Notes: generated by a model not told the origin, from the letters alone. Shown: positions 35,287 to 44,373, numbered from the stretch's first letter. The stretch is DNA of 64,000 nucleotides from Sporosarcina trichiuri (GCF_030406775.1 NZ_CP129119.1:1956001-2020000); one strand, 5' to 3'. Numbers and translations are program-made.

Positions 35287-38200
35287 TTAAGAAGCAATGC
35301 GTAAGTCAGATGACCTGTTTGGTATATCCCATATAAGATGAACCCATTCCGGATGATCAATAAACGGATTTCGATTTCCTTGGATTTCATAAATTGTCTC
35401 GTTTCGCTTCTCTTCAAATTCGTCAACTGGGTCTTGCAAGTGCCATTGCAGAAGAACGGACAACTTCCCGTGATATGGATCTTTCCCGTTATTCAGCTTT
35501 TCATTCAATTCTAGATCTACTTTATCGCCTACTTCATACCGGGTTGCCATGTAAAACAACATACGAGCAACGTCTCCTTTTACCCGATCTGGCGGTTCCC
35601 AAGAGTTTGCAGATCTAAAGCACCCGTTACACGCTTTAACTGATGCGCCACCATTATCAAAGTCCAGATTTCCACGCGTGCTATTAACTTGGACATCAGT
35701 TGGTCGCAAATGATGGATATCTGTTCCTGGACCTACGGAAGTTCCGAAATCACCATGTGATTTAGCCCATACATGTTCGCGGTTCCAGTCTCCGACATTG
35801 CCACCACTCTTACTTTTTGGGCGAGAGTCACCTGAATAAAGGAGAATTACATTATCTTCATTGTTAGGATCCTCATCTGTCTGCTTCAATGCATCCCATA
35901 CTTCTCCGTATGTCAGCTTGCGATGGTCAGAAATAATAGTATGTAAAGCATTTTTTAAAGCCTCCCCTTCTTTTCCTGCTGCATTTTGATAATAGGGGGA
36001 ATCAGATTGATCCTTTGCTAGTACAGTAACTGAAAAAGATTGTGTGGCACTTAGGTTATATTTATTTTTAGCAGTCACTCCAACTATATGATTGCCTTCA
36101 TCTAAGTGCAGGGTCAGGATGTTCCCGTCAACTAAACCTTTAGTAGATGAGAATGTCAGTGAACTATCTGCCGTCTGTTCGAAGTATTCGCTAAGATTGA
36201 TTACAATTTCCTCACCTGATCGCAATGTCAAGTTAGACATTTTTTTAGTGATCACCGGAGGAATCGGTTCATTAGGAAAAGAAGGAACCCCAATGGGGCC
36301 CCCTTTTGAATTTGTGATTTTAATTGCTTCTTTTGTAGCTCCGTTTGTAAATTCAATCTCTTGAATGTTTTCGGCTCCTTTTATTTCCTTTACATTCTTT
36401 CCGTCTACTACAACCTTCTTCACTGAAGTTCCAGCGAAATCAATAACCGCTTCGGGTTTCGATGGCTTAATAGTAACAATTACATCTTTCAAACCTTCAC
36501 CGTGAAACTTCGCATAGTTGCCAGTAAATAGAATGCCTTCACGGATTGCGGACTGGGCACCTACCAGAACGTCTACACTCGGTTTCCCGATAATCAATTT
36601 TTTTGTTTTGAAGGCTTTAAATTCATAGAACTTCTCAGCTATCATCTGCGGTTTGACTAGTGAAACTTGGATCAGAACAGGATCGTGATCGCTCGCACGG
36701 CCCGCCATATCCGTGTAATCCGCGTTCACATGCAGCATACCGATTTCCGCCTCATCTGCAAGGTTGTTCGACACGAGCACGTGGTCGAGCACTTGTGAAT
36801 TGCCCTGGTACACATACGAATAGCGGCTCGATTCAGGCACCTTGTTGACCAGGTTCGTCATCAGATCGCCTTCGAAGATTTTCAAAGCATCCGAAAATTG
36901 GAAATCGTTGTAATCCCCGACGGATACGATGTTTGCGTCCGGGTTCTTCGTCTTTACATCGGCCACGAAGTCATGGACGATCTGGGCAATCTTCTTACGC
37001 TGGATTTCACTCTTGTACACCGGCGGCTGGATTGCGCCGAACAGCGGCGTGTCTCCGCCTTTCGAGTTCCAATGGTTCGCGATGACGATGACATCCTCAC
37101 CGTCGAACGTGAACTCCGCAGCCAGCGGTTTCCGGCTGCTTGCGAACGCCGGGTTCGACGGATCGATCCGCCCCGGATTCACGGTCAGGCCGCCGTTCTC
37201 ATACCCGACCGGTGTCATAGCATCCCCATGCGGCACGCCGCCCTTCAGTGATACCCGCTCCGGGTTGTACAGGAATCCGACGCGGATGTTCGCATTCGGC
37301 TGCCCGCCGTCTTCGTTGTTGACCGGGTCGATATTGACATACTCATACTTCACACCGCCCGCTTCCACGATCGCCTGGATCAGGCGCTCGTAGCTTTCAT
37401 TCGCTTCAGGTCCGCCGGCATCCGGTCCGTTGTTGTCCTGCACTTCCGTTACGCCGACAATATCCGGACTGTGCATGTCGTTGGCGATCGCCCGCGCGAG
37501 TTTCCCGGCCTTATCATCTGACGTCGTTTTACGGTTGTTCGAGAAGTTCTCCAAGTTGTACGACGCAATCGTCAGCTTCTCCGGATTTTTCACGATGGTC
37601 GTCATTTCCGGTACAGCAGATCCTTTCACGTACTTGTCCTGCATCTCCTCATAGCCGACGAAGATCTTATAGTTCTGGAATGAATACCCGACCACGCCGA
37701 CGATCGGTCCCTTGAACTTGTCGCCCGTCGCCACTTCGAAATTGCGGGCGGTCGTATTCGGCTCAAGTCGGAACTGGATAAGATCCGCGTTCGGCTTGTC
37801 CTGCCGAAGCAGGACGCCGCCGTTCTTCGTGTCCGTTTTCCGGCTTCCGAACACAGTCGCAAGATCTCCGTGCTGCTGCGGACCGACCGCTTTCACATCA
37901 CCGACCTGGACGCGCATCGCTTCCCGGCTCTCCCAGAAATCGCCTGCGTATTTCGCAGGATCGAATTCCTTCAGCCCTTCGCTCAGGATAGCATCTTTCG
38001 GCAGGTTCGATTCGTCGATCACGAATGGTTCCGGCAGCTTGACGCCGCGTTCCAGAATCTTCACGGTACCGCCCCGGTCATCCCGGACGTTGATCTGCGT
38101 CGTTCTCAGGTCGGTCTGCTGACGGTCGGAGTACCCATCGATCGCGTACTCGCTCACCTGGCCGCCGACCGATACCAGATCGCCTTCCTTCAGGTTCCAT

Positions 38201-39642
38201 GTATCTTTCCCACTGTACAGGACAATCGCTTCGGACGTCCGCAGATCGCCGTCCCGCTGGTCATCCGGCGTCTGGATATGGTAATACGTCGATCCCTGGA
38301 TGACATATTTGTATGTCACGATGCCCTTGACGCCTTCCACAGTCTGTCCTGCGAACGGCGAGTCGTGGCCCGGCCCCTGGATGTCATGGATCTTGAGTGC
38401 ATCGGTGATGAAATAGTCGAATGTCTGGACAATCGATGTCCGGCCGTCCGCTGTTTTCGCAACCGCCTTCAGCTGGACGTCGTCCGTGATTTCAAGCGGT
38501 AACGCGTATGTCGCTCCGTTCTCAACCGGATCGGTCCCGTCCAGCGTATAGAGGATTTCCGTATCTACTGTGCCTGTTGTCAATGTTACATTGACACCAT
38601 CGATGAATGTCCCGCTTCCCGGATCCGCTGTGACTGGCTGGACGACGGATGCATCCGCCACGATATCCGCCGCACTGCGCGGGATGACCTGATAGACATC
38701 GTCGAACTGCTGGACGATGCCGGTGATCGAATCATACGTCATGCCTGCCTGCAGGCCGAGGGAGTCATTTTCATCCCGGACGGTGAATTCCGAACCATCT
38801 GTTGCAATGAAGTTCGCCCAGCCGGTCCCCTGCTCCTTGCTCGACAGGGTGACGTTATGGACGGTCACCAGCTGGGATTCCGTTACTTCGCCGATATCCG
38901 CACCCGTCACTTCTTTAGCATCCGGTACTGTTGAAACGGCTTTCTCCACGAGTTTTGCACTGTCGAGCTGCAGCAGTCCGCGATAGTCGGTCAGCTTGCC
39001 TGTGAGGGTCACTTCATCTCCCACCTCTGCCGCGAGGCTCGTCGGACGGACGGCAAGACCGCCTGTCCCATCCTGAATGGAAATTGTGTTTTTCAGCTTT
39101 GCGGTGATGACCCCTTTAATGGTTACTTCCTTAGCAGGGCCAGCTTCCCGGGCTTCTGCAATTGACATAACCGGCGCAGGCTCAGGTGTTGGAAGCTGTT
39201 CGTCATCAGCAAACTGGATACTGGATGGGCTTTTTAGACCTGCTGCGTTGAAATAAGCTTCAAGACTTCCCGAAATATCCACTTGTTTGTCAAGCAAGTC
39301 CGCGTTTGTTTGCAAGCCCCAATCTGAACGAAAATTCGTAGTAAGCTGGACATACAACATTTTTGCCACGTCTGTCTCTCCTGGCATGTCCGCTATAGCA
39401 AGGTTCAAGTCACTACCAAACTCAGTTCTCGAAACATTACCAGCTGATTTAATGAACCCGACGATATATCCCCTGACTGTACCAGTTCCACTATTATTGT
39501 CGATGGCTTCCTGGACTGTCATAGCAGAAGACTTCACTTGCACGGCAGCTCCTGCTGCATTTACTGTAAGTATCCCGGGTGAAAACAAACTAATAACCAT
39601 AAGCACAATCATCCCAAGATGCAAAGGTTTCTTATTCCTCAA
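35287..39642 (-). CDS. Giant secreted nuclease: EEP nuclease plus endonuclease I domain
   Basis: About 1451 residues. Signal peptide (GMIVLMVISLFSPGILTVNA), then OB-like modules (about 40-330), a chitobiase-C-like module (about 345-410), further OB-like segments, an endonuclease/exonuclease/phosphatase domain (about 690-1040: TIASYNLENFS, VGVTEVQDN, VIANHWNSKGG, VGDYNDFQFS, RASDHDPVL), Ig-like linker parts, and a C-terminal endonuclease I domain (about 1215-1440: NREHVWAKSHGD, DIHHLRPTDV). ExeM/NucH- and Bsn-like activities are thus combined in one protein. Likely role: degrade extracellular DNA for nutrients or biofilm turnover. No SLH or LPXTG anchor is seen. The TTG at 39642 is preferred because GGGGTG lies 6 nt upstream; the GTG at 39651 overlaps that site. 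Confidence 0.88.
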   Translation of the reverse strand: MRNKKPLHLGMIVLMVISLFSPGILTVNAAGAAVQVKSSAMTVQEAIDNNSGTGTVRGYIVGFIKSAGNVSRTEFGSDLNLAIADMPGETDVAKMLYVQLTTNFRSDWGLQTNADLLDKQVDISGSLEAYFNAAGLKSPSSIQFADDEQLPTPEPAPVMSIAEAREAGPAKEVTIKGVITAKLKNTISIQDGTGGLAVRPTSLAAEVGDEVTLTGKLTDYRGLLQLDSAKLVEKAVSTVPDAKEVTGADIGEVTESQLVTVHNVTLSSKEQGTGWANFIATDGSEFTVRDENDSLGLQAGMTYDSITGIVQQFDDVYQVIPRSAADIVADASVVQPVTADPGSGTFIDGVNVTLTTGTVDTEILYTLDGTDPVENGATYALPLEITDDVQLKAVAKTADGRTSIVQTFDYFITDALKIHDIQGPGHDSPFAGQTVEGVKGIVTYKYVIQGSTYYHIQTPDDQRDGDLRTSEAIVLYSGKDTWNLKEGDLVSVGGQVSEYAIDGYSDRQQTDLRTTQINVRDDRGGTVKILERGVKLPEPFVIDESNLPKDAILSEGLKEFDPAKYAGDFWESREAMRVQVGDVKAVGPQQHGDLATVFGSRKTDTKNGGVLLRQDKPNADLIQFRLEPNTTARNFEVATGDKFKGPIVGVVGYSFQNYKIFVGYEEMQDKYVKGSAVPEMTTIVKNPEKLTIASYNLENFSNNRKTTSDDKAGKLARAIANDMHSPDIVGVTEVQDNNGPDAGGPEANESYERLIQAIVEAGGVKYEYVNIDPVNNEDGGQPNANIRVGFLYNPERVSLKGGVPHGDAMTPVGYENGGLTVNPGRIDPSNPAFASSRKPLAAEFTFDGEDVIVIANHWNSKGGDTPLFGAIQPPVYKSEIQRKKIAQIVHDFVADVKTKNPDANIVSVGDYNDFQFSDALKIFEGDLMTNLVNKVPESSRYSYVYQGNSQVLDHVLVSNNLADEAEIGMLHVNADYTDMAGRASDHDPVLIQVSLVKPQMIAEKFYEFKAFKTKKLIIGKPSVDVLVGAQSAIREGILFTGNYAKFHGEGLKDVIVTIKPSKPEAVIDFAGTSVKKVVVDGKNVKEIKGAENIQEIEFTNGATKEAIKITNSKGGPIGVPSFPNEPIPPVITKKMSNLTLRSGEEIVINLSEYFEQTADSSLTFSSTKGLVDGNILTLHLDEGNHIVGVTAKNKYNLSATQSFSVTVLAKDQSDSPYYQNAAGKEGEALKNALHTIISDHRKLTYGEVWDALKQTDEDPNNEDNVILLYSGDSRPKSKSGGNVGDWNREHVWAKSHGDFGTSVGPGTDIHHLRPTDVQVNSTRGNLDFDNGGASVKACNGCFRSANSWEPPDRVKGDVARMLFYMATRYEVGDKVDLELNEKLNNGKDPYHGKLSVLLQWHLQDPVDEFEEKRNETIYEIQGNRNPFIDHPEWVHLIWDIPNRSSDLRIAS

Positions 39643-39676
39643 GTAATACACCCCATTTTCATATTATTAGATAGGC

Positions 39677-39705
39677 AAAGCCTTCTGAGCAAACCAGAAG
39701 GCTTT
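39677..39705 (-). terminator. Hairpin after the distal S-layer 3' exon
   Basis: AAAGCCTTCTG-GTTTGCT-CAGAAGGCTTT: an 11-bp perfect stem just beyond the stop of the distal exon (39714) and before the nuclease gene. It would end the surface-protein transcript. Confidence 0.65.
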
Positions 39706-39713
39706 GTATTGGA

Positions 39714-39980
39714 TCAAAGAATTGTGTCTCCATCTACTTCAATACCACTCAAGTTGGTTATAGGTGTTTCCAGACCGGATAGGTCCAGATTCCCACCAAC
39801 TTTAATGTTAGAGAACGTTACCTCATCTTGAATATCACCTATTAAAATCAAATCGCCTCCGATTACAGCATTCTCCAACTCGCTGACATTCTCCATAGAG
39901 ACTGTCACATTACCTGTGTACATTTTTGGGCTTACTTCCGTGCCTGAGAAAGCGCTTCCAGAAACTTCAACATCATTGCT
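39714..39980 (-). CDS. Distal alternative 3' exon of S-layer-type gene (88 codons)
   Basis: An open frame of 88 codons plus stop with no start of its own. It begins with AGC exactly after the GGGAAT end of the second group II domain VI. It encodes SNDVEVSGSAFSG..., a beta-rich, acidic segment (GGDLILIGDIQDEV, VGGNLDLSGLE) like the tail of a surface protein, followed by TGA and a terminator. Codon phase relative to the intron end is 0, the same as for the proximal exon. A shorter frame with internal Met at 39923 can be read but has no ribosome site. I infer it is joined by splicing to the 5' exon ending near 41794. Confidence 0.6.
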   Translation of the reverse strand, partial: SNDVEVSGSAFSGTEVSPKMYTGNVTVSMENVSELENAVIGGDLILIGDIQDEVTFSNIKVGGNLDLSGLETPITNLSGIEVDGDTIL

Positions 39981-40090
39981 ATTCCCGTCTTATACCGTCA
40001 TAACGGCTTTCGGTTCGGGCCTACACCGGACAGGCGGCTTTCACCGCATACGGCGTGCCATCAGCAATTGGTACTACAACTTATTTCCCC
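39981..40090 (-). ncRNA. Second (distal) group II intron 3' module: domain IV strand, domains V and VI
   Basis: Minus strand: 34-nt domain V at 40056-40023 (ACGCCGTATGCGG, GAAA tetraloop, CCGCC..GGTGT), then domain VI at 40022-39981 with a bulged-A region (GGTATAAGACGGGAAT) and the intron end AAT. Preceding it, 40090-40067 (GGGGAAATAAGTTG...ACCAAT) is complementary to 41170-41144 in the main intron body. It differs from the proximal module by compensating or tolerated changes in the stems, suggesting function rather than decay. Confidence 0.75.
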
Positions 40091-40160
40091 ATCTTTATAT
40101 TAATACAGTTAAGTAGAAAAAGACACTAAAAATTAAATAAATGTTTCGACTCTTTTCGAC

Positions 40161-40197
40161 AAAAAAACTTCCGACCGATATTGGTCGAAAGTTTTTG
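40161..40197 (-). terminator. Hairpin between the two alternative exons
   Basis: Minus strand AACTTTCGACC-AATAT-CGGTCGGAAGTT followed by seven T: a convincing terminator 65 bp after the proximal exon stop. It would cut most transcripts before the distal module, so isoform choice could depend on read-through. Confidence 0.75.
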
Positions 40198-40260
40198 GTT
40201 TAAATCTATTGACCCCTTCTATACAACAAATTACTCTACTTTAGTCATATAGCGCTCATC

Positions 40261-40992
40261 TTAATGACCGCCTGTCAAGCTGGAAGAAGATAGAGTAATA
40301 TCAGCATTGCTTCTATCTTGCTTAGCTAGGGTGATATCATTTCCTTGTGCACCAGGTGTTTTGGCAGAAATACTGACAATTCCATTAGAAGAATCCGCCG
40401 CATAAGACAGCGAAGGTTGAGCATTTATAGCCGACGTAAGGTTATTGGCAGTTTCCATAACTGTAGAACCCACCATTACCTTAACACGATTATTGTGATC
40501 AGCAAGTTCTAGGTTATGATCATTCGAATGAATGAACACAAACGTTGTGGAACCAATGGTGACAGTATCTCCGTCATTGCCGAATGGGACGTTGTCAGCA
40601 ATTTGATCATAGCCAATGACCGTTCCCAAAGTTCCTAGATCTTTAACAGAAATGGACGAGCCATTTCCTAACGTGTTAGAAGCAATAAATATACGATTCG
40701 GACCAAAAGCTGGTTCCAAGACGACATCCCTTAGGTCTTCAGACAACAACTGGATAAGTTCTGAACGAGATACTGCACGTGGATTGGAGATTTGTAATTG
40801 GGTATCAGCAGTCGCCACTTCGATATCATGGCCGTCAACAGTGAATGTCATAGCCAAATCATCGATACGCCCATCATTATCCTGATCCAAGTTGAATGAG
40901 CTACCTAGTTCTCGTCCAGAGAAGTATGCAAGATTGGCCAAGTCCCGTGGAACTTGATTAAACGTAATAGTTGCTGTTGCAAATTCATGACT
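40261..40992 (-). CDS. Proximal alternative 3' exon of S-layer-type gene (243 codons)
   Basis: Open frame of 243 codons that begins with AGT directly after the GGGAAT intron end (phase 0) and has no ATG with a ribosome site. It encodes SHEFATATITFNQVPRDLAN..., a beta-rich surface-protein segment with an EF-like acidic turn (NLDQDNDGRIDD about 35-46) and repeated TVTIGSTTFVF and TANNLTSAI motifs seen in bacterial surface repeats. TTG at 40941 is the first possible internal start. An undamaged frame of this length without its own start argues for expression as a spliced fusion to the upstream S-layer gene. Confidence 0.65.
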   Translation of the reverse strand, partial: SHEFATATITFNQVPRDLANLAYFSGRELGSSFNLDQDNDGRIDDLAMTFTVDGHDIEVATADTQLQISNPRAVSRSELIQLLSEDLRDVVLEPAFGPNRIFIASNTLGNGSSISVKDLGTLGTVIGYDQIADNVPFGNDGDTVTIGSTTFVFIHSNDHNLELADHNNRVKVMVGSTVMETANNLTSAINAQPSLSYAADSSNGIVSISAKTPGAQGNDITLAKQDRSNADITLSSSSLTGGH

Positions 40993-41793
40993 ATTCCCGC
41001 CTTATACCTATGCTAATAGGCTTTCGGTTGGGCCTACACCGTCCGGGCGGCTTTCACCGCACACGGCGTTCCGTCAGCAATATGTCCTTTAAGCATGTCA
41101 TAAAAAGAATGAAGTTTCCAAATGACATAGCAAAACAAATTTTGGGGAAATAAGTTTTGTAAAGACCAATTACAGACTGGGTCCCTTCGCTCCGATTAGT
41201 TTTCTCCTCCTCACATGTTACCATGCAAGTACAATCGGCTAACCATCCACACTACTATGAACCCGCAGCCATCTTGATAAGGTCGAAGGTGCTGAACCAC
41301 CTCACTCACCAAGACTTCAAACGTTCCGTTACATCTATCCCTCGTTTTAACAACCGTAGACCTCCACTATCCAGGAGAGAGAAAGACCAGTTTAACAGTC
41401 AATTGTACTGATCTCCAGTAGACCATTTAAGATGACTGGATACTTATCGAGCCCCTAGCTTAATTTCGCGATAAATACTACCTCACCCTGCCTACATGGA
41501 TTCGTTTGCCTGATCATAGTTGTTTTTTAAGGAGCCCCGCCTCGCAATATCGAGTACGACTTCACCTGACTTAACCCCTTAGGCGAGTATATCAGCGCTT
41601 CATTGGGTCCAGGAGGATTAGGCACGTGCCACTAGACTGTTTGGCAAGGTCCGGAATTACACCGAACAATTAGATTGTAACAGTTAGAAAGCCCTGTGAA
41701 CTAAACTATACTAGTTAAATCCACAGGGCACATTCCACTAATTTCACTAGTTTCCTAGCTTATATAGTAACGTTTCGTTTAATTTTATTAAGG
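40993..41793 (-). ncRNA. ORF-less group II intron with proximal domains V/VI
   Basis: Minus-strand ribozyme-like region with no long ORF. The 3' end is diagnostic: a 34-nt domain V at 41069-41036 (ACGCCGTGTGCGG, GAAA tetraloop closed by U-G, CCGCC..ACGGTGT), then domain VI at 41035-40993 with a bulged-A segment and the terminal AAT. A domain III-like stretch (GGAGAAAACTAATCGGAGCG) lies at 41210-41189 and the domain IV 5' strand at 41170-41144. The 5' end is not fixed. The coordinate 41793 assumes the exon stretch CCCTGCT (41800-41794) pairs with GGCAGGG (41492-41486) and that the spliced frames stay in phase; no GUGYG is present there. GTGCCC at 41733 is another possible canonical end. Confidence 0.7.
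41693..41731 (-). other. Hairpin between S-layer gene and intron body (weak terminator or intron stem)
   Basis: GCCCTGTG paired with CACAGGGC around a 23-nt loop, followed by only TTTCT. The short T run makes it a poor terminator. It may instead be a stem in the 5' part of the intron, or an attenuator that leaks into it. Confidence 0.45.
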
Positions 41794-44322
41794 AGCAGGG
41801 ATTGTAACAACTTTGGTTCCCTTAGCCGTTACAACCGTTCCGGACATTAGTAGGTTGCCGTTATTATCAGTAATAACTTGATCTACCTTTGATTCAGTTT
41901 CTGACTTTGGAACAACTTTAACTTTTACAGCTTGTGAAATATTCACTGACTTGTCATCTGCTAATTTAAGAGTAGCTTTTTTACCCGTTTCTTCGATATC
42001 AGCTACAGTTGCCTTTAGCTCCGTACCGTCATGAGCAATAACTACAAAGTTTTCATTGGAAATTGAAGTTCCGTTAACATTTTCGCTGAATGTCAATTCA
42101 ATAGTATCTGTTGTTTTATCTTCTTCAGTTGACAAAACAAAAGTAGCTGATTGTAGAGTCGGAGCAACGTTGTCTTTGATTTCCAACAGTTGCGACATAA
42201 ATACTTCTTTAGTTGCAATATTACCTACAACGTGCTCTCCTTTTTCTGTGAGAACATTATCGCTAATAACAAGCTTGTGTTGAACGTCTTTCGTAAATGT
42301 TTCTTTAGGAATAGTAATGGTTACTTTTTTATTAGAACCATCCATAGTGATAGTAGAACCAGCCGGGAACGAATCCCCATCTAGCGTATAATTAGAGAGA
42401 TTACCAGCAGAAGGACCCATTTTTTCCTTGTAATTAACTGTGATAGTATTTACAAGTGAACCTTTCTCAACTGAATTAGCGATAGAAACGCCTTCATTGG
42501 CAACCGCTTCAACTGCTTTATATCCAGTTTCACCTGATTTATTCACATTAGTGGAGAATGATGTGTTCTTTAAAGTATTTGTGAATTCCCCTGCAATATA
42601 ATCAATACTTGCTACGTCAACCTGATCAGTGTCTATTTCAAGTGCACCTGCAGCAAAGTTAACTGTAAATGGAGCCATCTTCTCAAGTTCTGTATTTGTG
42701 ATTGCAGCACCTTCACCGTTGTCTAAAACAAGTGATAGAGTAGAACTTGTAACGCTTGCTCCCGCCTCCTCTGTTAGAAGTGTGCGTGTTACCCCATCCT
42801 TATCTTTAACAGTGATTTTAGAGTAATCAGCAACAGTAATTCCTGTACGGTTTAATGCTATCATCAATGAGTTGCCAGAAATTGAATTTTTAGCCTGACC
42901 AACTGCTTTTGGAGTATTTGCATCACGCTTAAGATTTAGAGTGGATGTATACTTTTCACCAAATAACTGATCCTCGTCTTTGAAGTCAGAAACAGTTAAG
43001 CTTACATTTACACTGTTATCTCCTTCTTCATATAGATGAGTTAAAGCTCCTTGAGCTGCACCATTTTTTAGTGAAGTTGACAAAGGCAAGTGTACATCTA
43101 CATACGTTTTTTCTTCAGTGCTATCTACCTGATTATAGAATTCTGCAGTGCCTTTTTTCACGACAACTTTCGCATCAGTCACGGGTTCACTGAAATAAAC
43201 ACGGAACGAGTTAAAGTCGAGAGGTTTTACATCAGTTACATAAGGCGCTACTCCTTCTTTAACTGTGTATGATTGCTTAGCTATAGCAGTTTTATTACCA
43301 CCATTTCCGTTGTTCTCCACCAAATCACGAGCATTATATACAACAACATTATGTGTTCCTACCTTGATTTTATCACCTGATAATGCTGTATCGCTTACTA
43401 CAGAATAGTCTAATACATTAGTAGATGCTGTAACATCCACCGGTTGACCATCCACGGTAACCTTAAAATCATCCTCTACAGCTTTCACTGGCTCATCAAA
43501 TGTAAGAACCAATTTGTTTGCAGCATTTAAAGACGCGTTCAACAATTTAGGTGCATTATAGTCTTGGAAAACTTTTTGAGTGTCTCCATAACGAACTACA
43601 CCTTTTGTACCGTCAGCGGAGAGAACACTGTCCTTGACATCAATGCTATATTTATCGCCATTATCTAATTCTTTACCAGCATTTAATTTAAAGGTCACTG
43701 TTTTCATATCTTCACTGAAATCAATTTTATTCACATTATTAGCGATAATTCCATCTTCATCATCATATGCCGAAGTATAATCTTCTCCATATTTTTGGTC
43801 ATTGATTGTGATGACATAGTTATCCAAATCAGTAGCAGTAAAACCATCCACAGGTTGAGTATATTTCACTTGCAATTCAGTGCTATTGATTGCAGTTACT
43901 GATTCAACTTTCAAATCTTTGGCTGGTGTTGTTGCAGAGGGGATAAGATTACCATTAGAATCAAACTTACCTTCGACTGCAGTTACTGTCTTTTGGGCAT
44001 TTGCTTCATTTAACATTTGTAAAGCTGCTGCAGTTGAGCTGGTTTCATTGACTGCTTCGTTGAAATCACCGATTGCATAGAAATCAGTACCTGATTTTAC
44101 ATAAGAGATTTTTGAAGTGTCAATGAATCCTTCATTGATTGCTTCATTATACAGATTAGCATCTACAGTAAGCATTTGTCCGCCTTGGTTGATTACAACG
44201 TGGTCTACTTGGCTAGATGTTGCAGCAGATGCTGGAACAGAAGCCATAGGAACAATTGCTGCCGCTGCAAAAGTAGCCGCTAGAGCTGCTTTTGAAATCG
44301 TCTTGAAAGGCTGTTTTGTCAT
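41788..44322 (-). CDS. S-layer-type protein without SLH domains; putative 5' exon
   Basis: About 844 residues. Signal peptide (KAALAATFAAAAIVPMASVPASA), then a long beta-rich series of Ig-like/SbsC-type modules, each starting with motifs such as LTFDEPVKAVEDDF, VYFSEPVTDA and LTFSENVNG. No SLH motif is visible. Cell-surface protein, AT-rich relative to the neighbouring 1084-residue S-layer gene, and 80 bp downstream of it beyond a strong terminator. The unspliced message ends TIPAP-stop. Splicing just before the last codon would replace P-stop with the 243- or 88-codon exons. The ATG at 44322 lies 8 nt after AAGGTGG; a GTG at 44334 overlaps that site. Confidence 0.85.
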   Translation of the reverse strand: MTKQPFKTISKAALAATFAAAAIVPMASVPASAATSSQVDHVVINQGGQMLTVDANLYNEAINEGFIDTSKISYVKSGTDFYAIGDFNEAVNETSSTAAALQMLNEANAQKTVTAVEGKFDSNGNLIPSATTPAKDLKVESVTAINSTELQVKYTQPVDGFTATDLDNYVITINDQKYGEDYTSAYDDEDGIIANNVNKIDFSEDMKTVTFKLNAGKELDNGDKYSIDVKDSVLSADGTKGVVRYGDTQKVFQDYNAPKLLNASLNAANKLVLTFDEPVKAVEDDFKVTVDGQPVDVTASTNVLDYSVVSDTALSGDKIKVGTHNVVVYNARDLVENNGNGGNKTAIAKQSYTVKEGVAPYVTDVKPLDFNSFRVYFSEPVTDAKVVVKKGTAEFYNQVDSTEEKTYVDVHLPLSTSLKNGAAQGALTHLYEEGDNSVNVSLTVSDFKDEDQLFGEKYTSTLNLKRDANTPKAVGQAKNSISGNSLMIALNRTGITVADYSKITVKDKDGVTRTLLTEEAGASVTSSTLSLVLDNGEGAAITNTELEKMAPFTVNFAAGALEIDTDQVDVASIDYIAGEFTNTLKNTSFSTNVNKSGETGYKAVEAVANEGVSIANSVEKGSLVNTITVNYKEKMGPSAGNLSNYTLDGDSFPAGSTITMDGSNKKVTITIPKETFTKDVQHKLVISDNVLTEKGEHVVGNIATKEVFMSQLLEIKDNVAPTLQSATFVLSTEEDKTTDTIELTFSENVNGTSISNENFVVIAHDGTELKATVADIEETGKKATLKLADDKSVNISQAVKVKVVPKSETESKVDQVITDNNGNLLMSGTVVTAKGTKVVTIPAP

Positions 44323-44373
44323 TTTATATGCCACCTTATTCAGTATAGTTTTCCATGATCGTAAGTAACGAAA

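Noticed and set aside
39714..39923. A free-standing 69-codon gene starting at the internal ATG at 39923
   Set aside because: There is no ribosome site, and the open frame continues upstream without a stop exactly to the intron end at 39980, which fits an exon better.
41223..41411. Short plus-strand reading frame inside the intron region
   Set aside because: It is antisense to the ribozyme core, has no ribosome site and resembles nothing known. The intron lacks a reverse-transcriptase gene.
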